A DNA stretch of 64,000 nt from Rana temporaria. Lineage: Eukaryota; Chordata; Amphibia; Anura; Ranidae. The DNA is taken from positions 389,597,849 to 389,661,848 of the forward strand of contig NC_053489.1 of the NCBI RefSeq assembly GCF_905171775.1, given 5' to 3'. Below the pieces are notes generated by a model. That model searched no databases and was not told where the DNA came from. It saw only the letters and a list, made by a program, of their open reading frames with translations. Positions within the stretch are counted from its first letter, which is position 1; each line of letters begins with the position of its first letter. Below, piece by piece: positions 9,272 to 20,190 of this stretch. A program made the translations under genes and the position numbers.

Positions 9272-11645
9272 CTAGCCATTGTCAACGAAAGCGTTCACGT
9301 CAGTGTCTATATTGAGTCCATAAGGGATGTAAGTACGGATCCGATATATCCAGGCCATCTCAAGCCTGGTTAATTCTCTGACCAGTGAGCTGCCTCTCCA
9401 ATGAGGATCAAATTTGTCTATCCCCATGAAGAGTGTACCTTCCGGGTTGCGATTATGACATTGATCATAATGGCTGGACACTGAATGTTGCGGAAAACCA
9501 GATCTAATGTTGGTAATATGTTCACCTAATCTTACATTCATTGGTCTTTTGGTCCTGCCAATATACTGTAATCCGCACGGACATTGTAAAAGATAAACAA
9601 CCCCAGTTGTGCTGCACGTAATGAAGGGCTCAATCTTGTGGTCTTTCAAAGTGCTTGTTGAAATAAAAGATACGGTTTTCCTAGATTTACTTTTATTTAA
9701 TGTACAAACTTTGCAGTTCATACATTGATGATATCCTTTGATGTCTCGTTGAAAAAAAGACACCTTTTTGGTGGGAGGATCCACTACATTGGGGGCCAAT
9801 TTGTCCCGTAATGAGGGTACACCTCTGAAAATGACCTGAGGGTTGGTTGGTAAGAAGGTGTTAATGACCCTATCATTTGATAACAAATGCCAATGCTTTT
9901 TGATCAGTTTTTTTATGGCATAATGCTGACTGGAATAAGTGGTGATAAATGGCACCATAGGTTTGTTATTATTGGACTTGGGAATGGAGTCCAATAGTGT
10001 ACATCTATCAATTTCAGCTACTTCATTATAAATGTTTTCCAGTGTGAGAGGATCATATCCTTTTTCAAGTAATCTGGTTTTGAGTATGCCAGCTTGTGTT
10101 TCATAGTCCTTCAAAGTAGAGCAATTTCTCCTCATCCTTATAAACTGGCTTTTTGGGACTGATTTTAACCAATTTTCATGGTGGCAACTTCCTATTGGAA
10201 TAAATGAATTCCGATCTGTTTTTTTTAAATACGTTTTTGTTAGAAAGGAATCTTTTTCTTTTGTGATGGTGAGGTCCAGAAAGTTAATAGACTCCTGACT
10301 AGCTTCAAAAGACAAACAGATCCCTCGCTCATTGTAATTAAGTGAGGAAATGAAGGAATCCAGTTGTGGTTTACTGCCTGTCCATAGGAGGAGGACGTCA
10401 TCAATGTACCTAGCCCACAACAATATGTGGGGACTCTGTTCGCTATAGATGACGTCCTCCTACCATTTGGCCATAAATAGATTGGCCAGGCTGCGTGCGT
10501 ATTTAGCACCCATGGCAACTCCGCGGATTTGTCTATAATAATTATGGTCAAACCAAAAATAATTATGACTTGCCGCGTACTCCAATAGTTCCATAATGAA
10601 ATCCCTCTGCAGTGGCAGTACGTTGAAAGAAAGATCTAGGTAATGTTTAACAGCTTGAATACCCAAATTGTGGGGAATGATCGTATACAATGACTTAACG
10701 TCAGCTGTCACCATCCACACATTTTTATCAGCCTTTATTTGAGAGAGTATATTGATAACCTGTTTAGAGTCTTTGAGATGCGATGGCATTTTCTGGACTA
10801 GAGGCTAAAGAAAATAGATCTATATATTTCCCCACCCTGGACGTGATGGAATCTATGCCACTAATGATTGGGCGTCCAGGGGGGCATGTAAGACTCTTGT
10901 GAATCTTCGGGAGGCTGTATAAGATCGGACCTCTTGGAGCCCTAGGGACTAAGAACAGTTGTTCTTTTTCATTGAGGATCCCCTTTTCAGAGCCCTTTTG
11001 GACTAGTGTTTCCAAAGAGCTTTTATATTGAATGATAGGATTCCCCAATAAAGGAGCATAAGTATCCCGATCGTTAACTATTGTCTTTATCCCATCAATG
11101 TAAGGAATACGATCCATAATTACTATCCCCCCTCCTTTGTCTGCTAGACGTATAACCACGTCCTTATTAGTGCATAAAGTGTCCAAACCAATTTCTAGTT
11201 TAGGATCCATTTTTTGATTAGAGACTTTGATCTTCTCTAAATCTCTTAGCACTACATCCCTGAAAACTCTCAGTGAAGGAGCCAGAGTACCAGGGGGATT
11301 CCAAGTGGAAGCATTGGAAAGTCCTGGATGTTGGACAGTTACTTGAGCGGCAACTGTATCCTTAATTGGCACACCTGTAAAGTAACGTTTTATGTTCACT
11401 TTGCGTATGTATTGGTGAATATCCATATAAGTTTGGAATTTATTGAGTTTCCTTGGAGGGGCAAATTTGAGTCCTTTATTTAACAGAGTGATTTCTGGTA
11501 GGGTTAAAACATGAGAGCTGAGGTTATAGATGCCATCACCATTCATACTCTCGTTTTTTTTAGGTTGTGTTCTCCTCCCCCCTCTGCTCCCTCTTTGTCT
11601 TCTACAGGTCTTTTTATTCCCTGATTGGGTTTGGGAAAACCCCAA
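9272..11645 (-). pseudogene. Penelope-like reverse transcriptase / GIY-YIG endonuclease
   Basis: The reading frame is broken into three parts (11645-10764, 10789-10460, 10423-9272). In order: the N-terminal YNLSSHVLTLPE region, then RT motifs LYSLPKIHK, GRPIISGI, VTADVKSLYT (catalytic Asp), RGVAMGAKYA and ARYIDDVLLLW (YIDD box). The C-terminal domain begins at VVYLLQCPCGLQYIGRTKRP, with the GIY-YIG core and a downstream RLGEHI. This endonuclease nicks DNA to prime reverse transcription in the Penelope family. The frameshifts lie near 10780 and 10440. Everything else is close to full length, so the insertion is fairly young. Confidence 0.88.
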
Positions 11646-13036
11646 TGTTCACCTGAATTTTTTTCCCATTGGCCTGAAGGGAAATCTCTTGATGGTCCAA
11701 GTCGATATAGCTCTTGAATTTGTCTTGCCTGTTCATAATCAGTAGGTGCATTGCTTCTTGGGCCTTCACGGTCTCTTAATGGGTAAAAACGATTTCTAGT
11801 ATCTATGTCACTATCATAGTCGAGATCTTCCCTCGACCTTTCTGCAAAGTGTCGGGGATCCTGATGAGATCTCTGTTCAGAATAAGGGCCATAGTTGTAA
11901 CTGTCACCGTAACCTCTCCAAGGATCCCTCTCTCTCCTTGGGGAATCCCTATAATAATGATACTGTTGGGGGCCATTATTTCGATCTGAATTAGTCCCAT
12001 AGTTTTCATACGTCGGTTTGATCCAACCAGAATTGTTTACTTGTGGGTGATTTTTCAAAAGACCTGATGTCCTATTTGGTGAATGGTTATTCACCTTTAA
12101 CCTTTTCCCCATTTTTTTTAGCTTTAGGGGTCTTTGTCTGGTCCTTATTTATCAATGATTGTTGTGAATTAGTTGCTGTTTCCACAGGAATGTTGTCACC
12201 TTGTACTATAGCTTCCATTCTAGAATTGGCCTCATTTTGTTGTTCGGCTGCTAGTTTTTTCGGCCATTCAAAAACTAGACTAGCCTGGTAGTCTCCAAAG
12301 TCTCTATTGTACTTTTTCCTTTTTTTGATTTTTTGTTCCTTTTCTTCTTTGTCAAGAATCCCCAAAAGATTGGAGGATCTTTCTTTATACTCATCACTCT
12401 CTTTACATGGTGATAAGGTTTCTTTGAGTGCTTTAATCTCAATGTCTAGCTTTTCCAATTTGGTGGGGTTTTTTGTCACCAAAAAGCGTAAAAAGTTCAC
12501 CCCGGCTTCATTGAAGTACCAAAACCACTCTTGTAGTTCTAGATCGCCATTTTGAAGGCTCACCTGCCACCTAAGGCTCCTAGGGACCATATTGAGTTTT
12601 ATGTATGTATTTAGAAACGCTATATCCCACTGAGTGTGGATTTCAGTAATAGTAAGGGTCCTTTCACACGAGCGGATCGTTCGTCCATTCATTACAAGTC
12701 CGTTAACGGACTTGTAATGAATCCCTATGGGATCGCGTCCGTTAGCGGATGGTCCGTCTGCATCCGATCCCCCATAGGAGACAGCGGAGCAGAGACAGGG
12801 CGGTCCCGGCACTGTGTGCGGGGACCGCCCTATCCGCCGACAGCTCAGCGGGGATCCCCGCTGAGCTTTGGCGGACACACGGAGCGGACCCAGAAACGGT
12901 CCGCTCCGTGTGAAAGGACCCTAAGGTTTTTAAGTCTGATAAAAAGACCTTTCATATCACTTTCTTTATCATCATACATTTTAAAGACGCCTTCAGTGTT
13001 GACAATTTTAGAGGCTCTATAGTCAAATACATCCAT
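11543..13036 (-). pseudogene. Penelope-like element ORF1, coiled-coil basic protein
   Basis: A frame starts with MDVFDYRASKIVNTEGVF at 13036, is cut by a MITE at 12656-12921, and resumes with ITEIHTQWDIAF. Removing the MITE and one TAA restores the frame exactly. The middle part is Lys/Glu-rich with heptad-like spacing (EYKERSSNLLGILDKEEKEQ), suggesting a coiled coil. It then shifts frame near 12100 into an Arg/Tyr/Asp-rich tail (11543-12112) just upstream of the RT frame. I do not recognise a named domain. By position it may be the ORF1/RNA-binding protein of this element. Confidence 0.6.
12656..12921. mobile_element. Harbinger-type MITE inside Penelope ORF1
   Basis: The ends are GGGTCCTTTCACACG and CGTGTGAAAGGACCC, perfect inverted repeats, flanked by TAA at 12653-12655 and 12922-12924. 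A three-base TAA/TTA duplication is typical of PIF/Harbinger. The element is 266 bp, GC-rich and largely self-complementary, with no coding content. Confidence 0.8.
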
Positions 13037-13312
13037 GTTGAACTTAAAATAAAAAATAAAAAAAAATGAACGTGTGTTTAAATAAGTGGTTAATATTATG
13101 ACAATATAACCACTTACACCTAATAAAAGTGTTTTAAGTAAATAAAGTAAATATGACCGCTGCTGTATGCGTATATCTAGAGGCTATACTAAATGGTTGG
13201 AAAAAATACTGCGCAGGTCTAAATGTGCATGAACAGTGAATCACAATGTGGAAATAAATGAATAAAAATGCTGCTGCAGCTAATATGTCAGATATAAACA
13301 TAAATAGCAAGT

Positions 13313-13500
13313 AGAAAAAAGAGGGAAGCTGCGCTGCATATATAATAATGTGGACATAAATCAACATAGGTGAACAATATGTTGTATATCGTGCACAAAA
13401 AACACCAGTGCAAAATCAATATCTTATACACAAGTGAAAAAATAGAAAGTTCATATGGATAGATAAATCCCAAAAGTTCAAAAAGGGATGTGACAAAGAA
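13313..13500 (-). repeat. Penelope pseudo-LTR, right copy
   Basis: It is the direct partner of 7812-7998 and ends exactly at the boundary with the 152-bp duplication at 13501. It appears a third time, inverted, within 14648-15342. Confidence 0.8.
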
Positions 13501-13652
13501 CAGCTCGAACAGGGGCCTTAGTCAAATTAGGGGAATTATGAACAGTTCCAAATACCAGTCAATATTAGCACAAAGCCTTCAGGCTTCTGATAGAAAGCCG
13601 TTATGCTGAAAGATGAAGTTCCTCTTCATGTTCAAAGACCCAAAGCATACAT
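13501..13652 (+). repeat. 152-bp target-site duplication, right copy
   Basis: It is identical to 7656-7807. The base that follows differs (T here, A there), which marks the end of the duplication. Confidence 0.9.
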
Positions 13653-14025
13653 TAAAAATCAACAAAGGAATTGCTTCACCAGAAGATTAAAGTTTTGGCA
13701 TGGCCCAGCCAGAGCACAGACCAGAAACATATTTGGAGTGTTTTTGCAAAGAAGAGTGGGCAAATATTGCCAAGTCAAGATGTGCCATGCTGATGGACTC
13801 ATACTCAAAAAGACTGAGTGCTGTAAAATCAAAGGGAGCTTCAAAGTATTAATTTAAGGGTGTGAACACTTATGTAACCATATTATTTTAGCTTTCTATT
13901 TTTACTTCCCTCCACCTAAAAGATTTCAGTTTGTTGTTCAACTGGAAGGTGGAAAAAGTTCTGAAATTATTTATCTTTTTACATCACAGAAACCTGACAT
14001 TTCAACAGGGGTGTGTAGACATTTT

Positions 14026-14026
14026 T

Positions 14027-14085
<59 letters not shown>
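14026..14085. repeat. (TA)n/(CA)n microsatellite
   Basis: About 45 bases of alternating TA are followed by CACACACACAC inside the Tc1 3' region. Confidence 0.95.
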
Positions 14086-14086
<1 letters not shown>

Positions 14087-14099
14087 CTGTATGTCTCAA

Positions 14100-14647
14100 C
14101 TTCAGATTTCATTCAACTTGAATTTTTTTATCCCCTTCACAAAGTTCAAAAGTGTAACTAAAGCCAAGAACACAAACTTTATGTATTGCAGCAGTAGCAT
14201 TCGTTTTCTTCTTTTTAGAGTCCCCCCCCTTTATTTTTACCTGGTAAACCTGCCAGTAACACACTTCCAGTCCTAGGGTGCCAACATTCACGGCACTGTA
14301 TATATGGAGGAGTAGGACTGACACCCTAGAACAGTAGGCATAATAGGACTACAGAAAACCTCCCACGCTGCGCAATTCCATTCAACATGGGGGAATTGTT
14401 CTTCCATTGCACGTAATCAATTTATTGGAAACGGACTTGAAGCCGGTCCTTTGAATATGACATGATCATTAATGCCAGGAGAGCAGAAGTGAGATTTTAG
14501 ACAGCAGTCTTTATTCAAATGGACCAGAACACAAAAAACAACACCTGGGAATTCATACAAACTGAGTTTTGCAGCACTGCCTCTCGTATGTTCTAAAAGT
14601 GGTGCAGACATGCGCCAAATTAATGTACCTGTCTAGAACATACACTT
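14100..14647. other. Spacer between the Tc1/Penelope junction and its inverted copy
   Basis: No gene or clear element was recognised. A short inverted pair (CCTAGGGTGCC near 14272 with GACACCCTAGAAC near 14318) is present. Confidence 0.4.
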
Positions 14648-15342
14648 GAATTAATCTTCTTCTGGTGAAGCAATTCCTTTGTTGATTTGGATGTATGCTT
14701 TGGGTCTTTGAACATGAAGAGGACTTCATCTTTCAGCACAACGGCTTTCTATCAGAAGCCTGAAGGCTTTGTGCTAATATTGACTGGTATTTGGAACTGT
14801 TCATAATTCCCCTAATTTGACTAAGGCCCCTGTTCGAGCTGTTCTTTGTCACATCCCTTTTTGAACTTTTGGGATTTATCTATCCATATGAACTTTCTAT
14901 TTTTTCACTTGTGTATAAGATATTGATTTTGCACTGGTGTTTTTTGTGCACGATATACAACATATTGTTCACCTATGTTGATTTAAGTCCACATTATTAT
15001 ATATGCAGCGCAGCTTCCCTCTTTTTTCTACTTGCTATTTATGTTTATATCTGACATATTAGCTGCAGCAGCATTTTTATTCATTTATTTCCACATTGTG
15101 ATTCACTGTTCACGCACATTTAGACCTGCGCAGTATTTTTTCCAACCATTTAGTATAGCCTCTAGATATACGCATACAGCAGCGGTCATATTTACTTTAT
15201 TTACTTAAAACACTTTTATTAGGTGTAAGTGGTTATATTGTCATAATATTAACCACTTATTTAAACACACGTTCATTTTTTTTTTTTTAATTTATTTTAA
15301 GTTCAACGTGGATGTATTTCACTATAGAGCCTCTGAAATTGT
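14648..15342 (-). repeat. Inverted duplicate of the Tc1/Penelope junction
   Basis: This segment is the reverse complement of about 13000-13690 with a few percent differences. It spans Tc1 sequence, the exact insertion junction, the pseudo-LTR and the start of Penelope ORF1. Since it copies the junction itself, it arose after the Penelope insertion. At the Tc1 side it reads ATCCAAATCAACAAAGG (reverse strand), where 13653 onward reads TAAAAATCAACAAAGG. Confidence 0.85.
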
Positions 15343-15589
15343 CACAAGAGCAGGATCGGGCCACTCTGTGCAAAACAAACTGCACAATGGAGGCAAGTAT
15401 GACATGTTTGTTATTTTATTTTTTTAAATAAACCTTTTAACCCCTTTAACTTCTATAGTCAGGAAGATACTTGAGCATTTCATAAAACACCACATGATTG
15501 AATTTTTGCTAGAGTCAATATTAAAAAGCAATAGTCAGAGGATTCACGATAAATCAAAGTTGTCCTGGAACTAGGTCGCAGCCCCCAGG

Positions 15590-16480
15590 GCTACCAAGCA
15601 TCTCCCAGCCCTTAGCACTTGGGCCAAGAGTTTTTTTGAGGTTTTGGAAAAGGAAGGGAGTGGGAGGCCCAAAAGGAACGTTTTAGGGTCGAATGGCACC
15701 CAGGAACCAAAGATGGATTGGAGAAGGGAGTGCACTGTCTGCCAGTAGGGGACGATCAGTGTGCATGTCCAATAGGTATGATACCACCTCTTTACAACAG
15801 CGCCAACAGCGGCGATTGGCAGAGGGGTATATAGAATGGAGCAGGTCAGGAGTGTGGTACCAGTGAAGTAAAATTTTGTATTGATTTTCTTTGTATAACG
15901 TACAGACAGAACTCTTAGAGGCCTGCGACCAGATAAGTTGCCATGTCTTCAAGGGTATAGCCTCACCTAAGGCCTGCTCCCATTTGCGCATATAGGCATG
16001 CCGGGGTCCAGTTGGTGACACATCTGTGATCAGGAGTTGAAAGGTGTGCGATATCATACCTTTAGGGGACGAACCCTCCAAGCAGATTTTCTCAAACTCG
16101 GTTAAGGGGGAGAATTGCAGGTTTAGTACCAGAGACTGTGCAAAATGGCGGATTTGTAGGTAACTAAAGAAGGCATGTCTAGGTAAATCAAAGGCATCTT
16201 TCAAATCCTGGAAGGACCTCTAAGTTCTGGTTCTGGTATTCACCAATTGACCGTACCGAAACAAGGCCCTATTCACCCAGCAGTGGGACATCTGCAAGGT
16301 CAAGCTGTCTGGGACATTGGGAGTAAACAGAAAGGATGTGACCAGGGAAGCAGTGGAGGTGAGTGGGTACATCGATTTAGCGCGTCGCCAAAGTGTTCGT
16401 AAGAGCGCCAATGGTCCTAGCAATTGGGACCCACCGAGAGGCACATCCGTACTCCATAGCATGGAGTTGGAATGGGTAGG
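15590..16480 (-). pseudogene. L1-clade ORF2 C-terminal relic
   Basis: A frame from 16204 to 15683, extended upstream in another frame to 16462, encodes text typical of the region after the RT in L1/Tx1-type ORF2: FFSYLQIRHFAQSL, then WYHTPDLLHSIYPSANRRCW and WRCCKEVV. Similar text (YYTPHRL ... CTRCKRDHGDLIHLLW) occurs in the better-preserved L1 at 42689-49060. The 5' part of the LINE is absent and no target duplication was identified. Confidence 0.75.
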
Positions 16481-16940
16481 GGCCAGTCACAGCTTTTCAA
16501 TTCGTGTCCATCGAATTTTTTTTAAATATTGTAAAAAGTAAAAACTACCGACACCATCCTACTTACACTGTCCACAGCTCTGACTGACTGATACGGTCTA
16601 CTCTTAAGGTAGTGCAAGTTTATATTTTTTACAGTGACAGGTTTTATTATATTTTTCTATGTTTTTCTTACTAGTTAGTTAAACCTTGTTTTTTATTTTC
16701 TTAAAAGAAATAAGTGCACCGAACCTAATCTGTTTCGCATTGTTCAGGTAGATCTCCGCCTCTCAAAGGTTGCCTACCCTTGATATAAGGACATATCCCT
16801 GATAGGTTCAAAGGGTGGTTTCTACAGGGCAGTTGAAGTGCTCAAGCTTTGAGGAGGAAGAGTTACACAAGGAGGGGGGTTGTGAATCTTCCACTGCGGA
16901 AGTAAAACCTTCCCTCTTGTCCCGAGTTGAGTCCTGAGGC
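16481..16940. other. Intronic sequence, no gene recognised
   Basis: AT-rich and then mixed sequence with no confirmed element ends. The last 150 bases may be leader of the Penelope-type copy that carries the motif at 16945-16992. Confidence 0.35.
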
Positions 16941-16944
16941 CTAA

Positions 16945-16992
16945 CAGCCTGATGAAGGAGCACGCATGCTTCGAACATGTGCCACGCCCACC
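16945..16992 (+). ncRNA. Degenerate hammerhead-like motif with intact CTGATGA core
   Basis: A perfect core CTGATGA (16949-16955) is followed by stem II GGAGC-ACGCAT-GCTTC and GAACATGT. Compared with the expected GAAACATGT, one A is missing. Stem III would be the self-complementary ACATGT. The cleavage-site base is G, so a functional ribozyme is unlikely. The sequence after it (to about 17215) may be a Penelope leader relic. Confidence 0.4.
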
Positions 16993-17372
16993 AACTGTGT
17001 ATCCAGAAATGACATCTCTTCCCACCCGTGCACCTGTGTCTACCAGAAAGCACTGGGAGCTACCAACCCAGCCAATGGCTAGAAATCTCTGGAGCAGCAC
17101 TCAGCGGGATTGGTCTGGAGTTGTCCAGTAGATACAGTTGTTTGACAAGTGCAATTATTATTGCTACTGTCAGTTGACACTTTTGAGATGTAATAAATTA
17201 TTAAGCTGGTGACAAGACTTAATGTATTAAGAGTTAGGGAAGGCGGCAATCACCTGTTTGCTGTGCTTCTTAGTCCTTTTTGTGCCAGTGCTTCAGCTAT
17301 TTCTGTGCTTGACCACAAGAGAGGTCCGTCCCAACACAAGGTTATTTTCAACAAAAGGACACTTGTTTTTAA

Positions 17373-17795
17373 AGCGGAGGTCCACCTAAAAAAAAAAAAT
17401 ATTAAAAGCCAGCAGCTACAAATACTGCAGCTGCTGACTTTCAATATATGGACACTTACCTGTCCTGGGCACCAGCGATGTCGGTAGCCGAAGCCGATCT
17501 GTTGCTCGGTTCTCGGCTGCTGCCATTCGAGGTAAGGGAATCAGGGAGTGAAGCCGCATGCGCGAGTCGCGCTGCACATCCTCACTGTGCGTCTCCCAGA
17601 AGACAGCAATGGAGGACAAAGTGGGCACAGGAAGTGACGTAGGTCATCGCGGCGACCTATGCCATGAAGTGGGAGCAAATACCTGTATTACACAGGTATC
17701 TGCTCCCTCCTCCCCCTGAATGGTGCCAAATGTGACACCGGAGGAGAGGGAGGATTCCAAAAAGTGGACGTTCCATTTTTGGGTGGCACTCCACT
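17373..17795. mobile_element. T2/Kolobok-type MITE
   Basis: It is flanked by TTAA at 17369-17372 and 17796-17799. The ends AAAGCGGAGGTCCACC and GGGTGGCACTCCACTT form an imperfect inverted repeat. An internal part (GGTGCCAAATGTGACACCGG near 17725) recurs near 62125 and 62990. Confidence 0.75.
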
Positions 17796-17799
17796 TTAA

Positions 17800-18200
17800 C
17801 TACATATTAGATTTGAAAATAACAAGATCTCCCTCCGACGTCAGATAAAAGAGGGTCTGACAGTGAAATGTTTTAAAGTTTACTTTGCTACTAATAGCGG
17901 GTGGGGGGGGGTGAGAACACACAGAGGGAGGGAGGGAGGGGAGGAACGGTGGGAGGGGAGGAACGGAGGGAGGGAGGGAGGGGAGGGACGGGAGGGAGGA
18001 GAGAGGAGATCAGCGAATGACTGAGGCACATAAACTGACCACGGTAATCAGGGATCAGCAGCCATGATTGTTGTGGTCAGCACACCAAGGGGGACAAAGG
18101 AACAGGCAGGATAAACCATGTTTTTTACTGCTTACAGAGGAATAGGCTACAAGCACTGTGCGGTTTAAATAGCTTTTTTTAGGGTTACAACCACTTTAAA
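17800..18200. other. Probable T2 MITE remnant with G-rich block
   Basis: The stretch ends in GGGTTACAACCACTTTAA (about 18182-18199), the same terminus as the MITE at 5145-5414. A G-rich block at 17895-18010 of GGGAGGGAGGG units is prone to form G-quadruplexes. The matching left terminus was not found. Confidence 0.5.
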
Positions 18201-18498
18201 TACACTAACAAATTATACCCTAACTCCAGCTCATCACACTTTAGAAGTAGTTACAGCAAAAAGCGTTTTGCTTTTTGGGAATAATTTACATGAATAATTA
18301 AAAGTTGATCATTGTAAGCATCCTCAGTGTTGAATTGTTTGTCTCATCCCTGTAAACTGATACATACATCTGCAAGTGAGCTTGTTCTTTTGAAAAACAA
18401 ACTTACTGGCTGGAATCCCAGATAAAGAAAACTAATGCAGCCATCACATCTAAGAATGGGTAAGTTGTAATATAATAAATGTTTGCTTTTGGGCTTAA

Positions 18499-19016
18499 AG
18501 GATAAGTTCACTTTGCAGGTAAAAAAAATTTGCATTTATTTTTTTGGAGCCTGTAGGTCTCCTGCAGATCTGTCAGTGTATCTGTGTGTATGGACACACA
18601 GATACACTGACAGATCTGCAGGAGACCTACAGGCTCCAAAAAAATAAATGCACATTTTTTTTTGCACATCCCGTACGGGCAAGCAGATATAATCTGACAG
18701 GAAGAATCAATGAACTACCACAGCGCTCCAGAGCACCGTGGTAGTTCATTGAGAACTGCAAGCTGACAGCCGCAAAGGATGTCGGGCCTTGTAGTTCATT
18801 CACACACAGAGCTATGTGAATGAATTACGCGGTCGAGTGGGTGGAGCCCCGCACGGCCGCACTCATTTCAAAAAGTGACAGCTAATATGGGGAACTTCTC
18901 CCCATACTGCTGTCACGGGGAGTGCGGGGAACGGGCAGCGGCTTTAGCATTGAAAACATGTTCCACCCTAAAAACGGGTAGAAAATGTAACATGTTCCCA
19001 AAGGTGAACTTATCCT
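18499..19016. mobile_element. T2/Kolobok-type MITE with an internal perfect hairpin
   Basis: It is flanked by TTAA at 18495-18498 and 19017-19020, with ends AGGATAAGTTCAC and GTGAACTTATCCT as inverted repeats. Inside, 18538-18645 is an almost perfect palindrome of about 50-base arms around a loop TGTATGGA. A second hairpin follows at about 18708-18753 (CAATGAACTACCAC with GTGGTAGTTCATTG). The right TTAA is shared with the piggyBac-like element that starts at 19021. Confidence 0.8.
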
Positions 19017-19756
19017 TTAACCACTTAAGACCTGGACCATTATGCAGGTTAAAGACCCGAGGGGTTTTTACAATTTGGCACTGCAATGCTTTAACTAATT
19101 GCACGGTCATGCAATGTTGTACCCAAATGAAATTTGCATCCTTTTCTTCCCACAAATAGAGCTTTCTATTGATGGTATTTGATTGCCTCTGCGATTTTTT
19201 TTTTTGCAATATAAACGGAAAAAGACAGAAAATTTTGAAAGAAATTGATTTTCTGCGTTTTTTGTTATAAGAAAAATCTAATAAACTACATTTTAGTCAT
19301 ACATTTAGGCCAAAACGAATTCAGCCACATGTCTTTAGTAAAAAAAAAAAAAAAAAATAAGCGTATATTTATTGGTTTGCGCAAAAGTTATTACAAACTA
19401 GTCTACAAACTAGGGTACATTTTCTGGAATTTACACAGCTTTTAGTTTATGACTGCCTAGCTCATTTCTTGAGGTGCTAAAATGGCAGGGCAGTACAAAC
19501 CCCCCCCCCAAATGACCCCATTTTGGAAAGTAGACACCCCAAGGAAATTGCCGAGAGGCATGTTGAGCCCATTGAAATTTTATTTTTTTAAGTGATTGAA
19601 TAATGACAAAAAAATTTTTTTAGTTGTCACTAAATGACATATTGCTCACACATGCCATGGTTATATGTGGAATTGCACCCGAAAATACATTTTGCTGCTT
19701 CTCCTGAGTACGGGATTCCACGTGTGGGACTTTTTGGGAGCCTAGCCTAACCAAGC

Positions 19757-20190
19757 ACCGCCTTCAGGATTTCTAAGGGCGCAAATTTTTGATTTCCCTC
19801 CTCACTACCTAGCACAGTTTCGAAGGCCATAAATGTCAAAATAGCACAACCCCCCCCTCCCCCAAATGACCCCATTTTGGAAAGTATACACCCCAAGCTA
19901 TTTGCTGAGAGGCATGGTATTTTATAGCTCTCATTTGTTATATAAATGAAGAAAGAAAATAAACTTTTTTTTTTCTTTTTCCAAACCTTTGTGACAAACA
20001 GCGAGATCTGAAAAATACTCACCATACCTCTCAGCAAATAGCTTGGGGTGTCTACTTTCCAAAATGGGGTCATTTGGGGGGGGGGGGGTTGTGCCATCTG
20101 GGCATTCCAAGGCCTCCGAAAATGTGATAGGCAGTGAGGAAAGAAATCCAAAATTTACACCCTTAGAAAGCCTGAAGGCGGTGCTTGGCT
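19757..20190. repeat. Inverted repeat in the piggyBac left arm
   Basis: About 180 bp at 19757-19935 (AAGCACCGCCTTCAGG ... CCAAGCTATTTGCTGAGAGG) is repeated inverted at 20018-20190. The 20-base word around CCCCATTTTGGAAAGTA also occurs near 19510 and, inverted, near 20410. There is no coding content. Confidence 0.75.

Larger units (their letters stand above)
7808..13500 (-). mobile_element. Penelope-like element with LTR-like terminal repeats
   Basis: This is a 5,693-bp insertion in a Tc1 transposon. Its outer edges are direct repeats of about 187 bp: 7812-7998 at the left edge and 13313-13500 at the right edge. The latter stops exactly at the insertion boundary, as in the pseudo-LTRs of Penelope-like elements. 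On the minus strand the order is leader, coiled-coil ORF1 (13036 to about 11543), reverse transcriptase with C-terminal GIY-YIG endonuclease (about 11570 to 9272), and an AT-rich 3' region with a hammerhead motif at 8419-8483. A Harbinger-type MITE interrupts ORF1. The coding frames carry a few frameshifts, so the copy is inactive. Confidence 0.88.
13501..14100 (+). mobile_element. Tc1 transposon, 3' half
   Basis: It begins with the 152-bp duplication (13501-13652) and continues with the Tc1 C-terminal part, including KIKVLAWPSQS-type sequence at about 13688-13720. The region expected to carry the third catalytic residue, near NPIENLW, is frameshifted and unrecognisable. A terminal AT-rich part holds a (TA)n/(CA)n run at 14026-14085. 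The transposase is broken by several stops. Confidence 0.78.
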
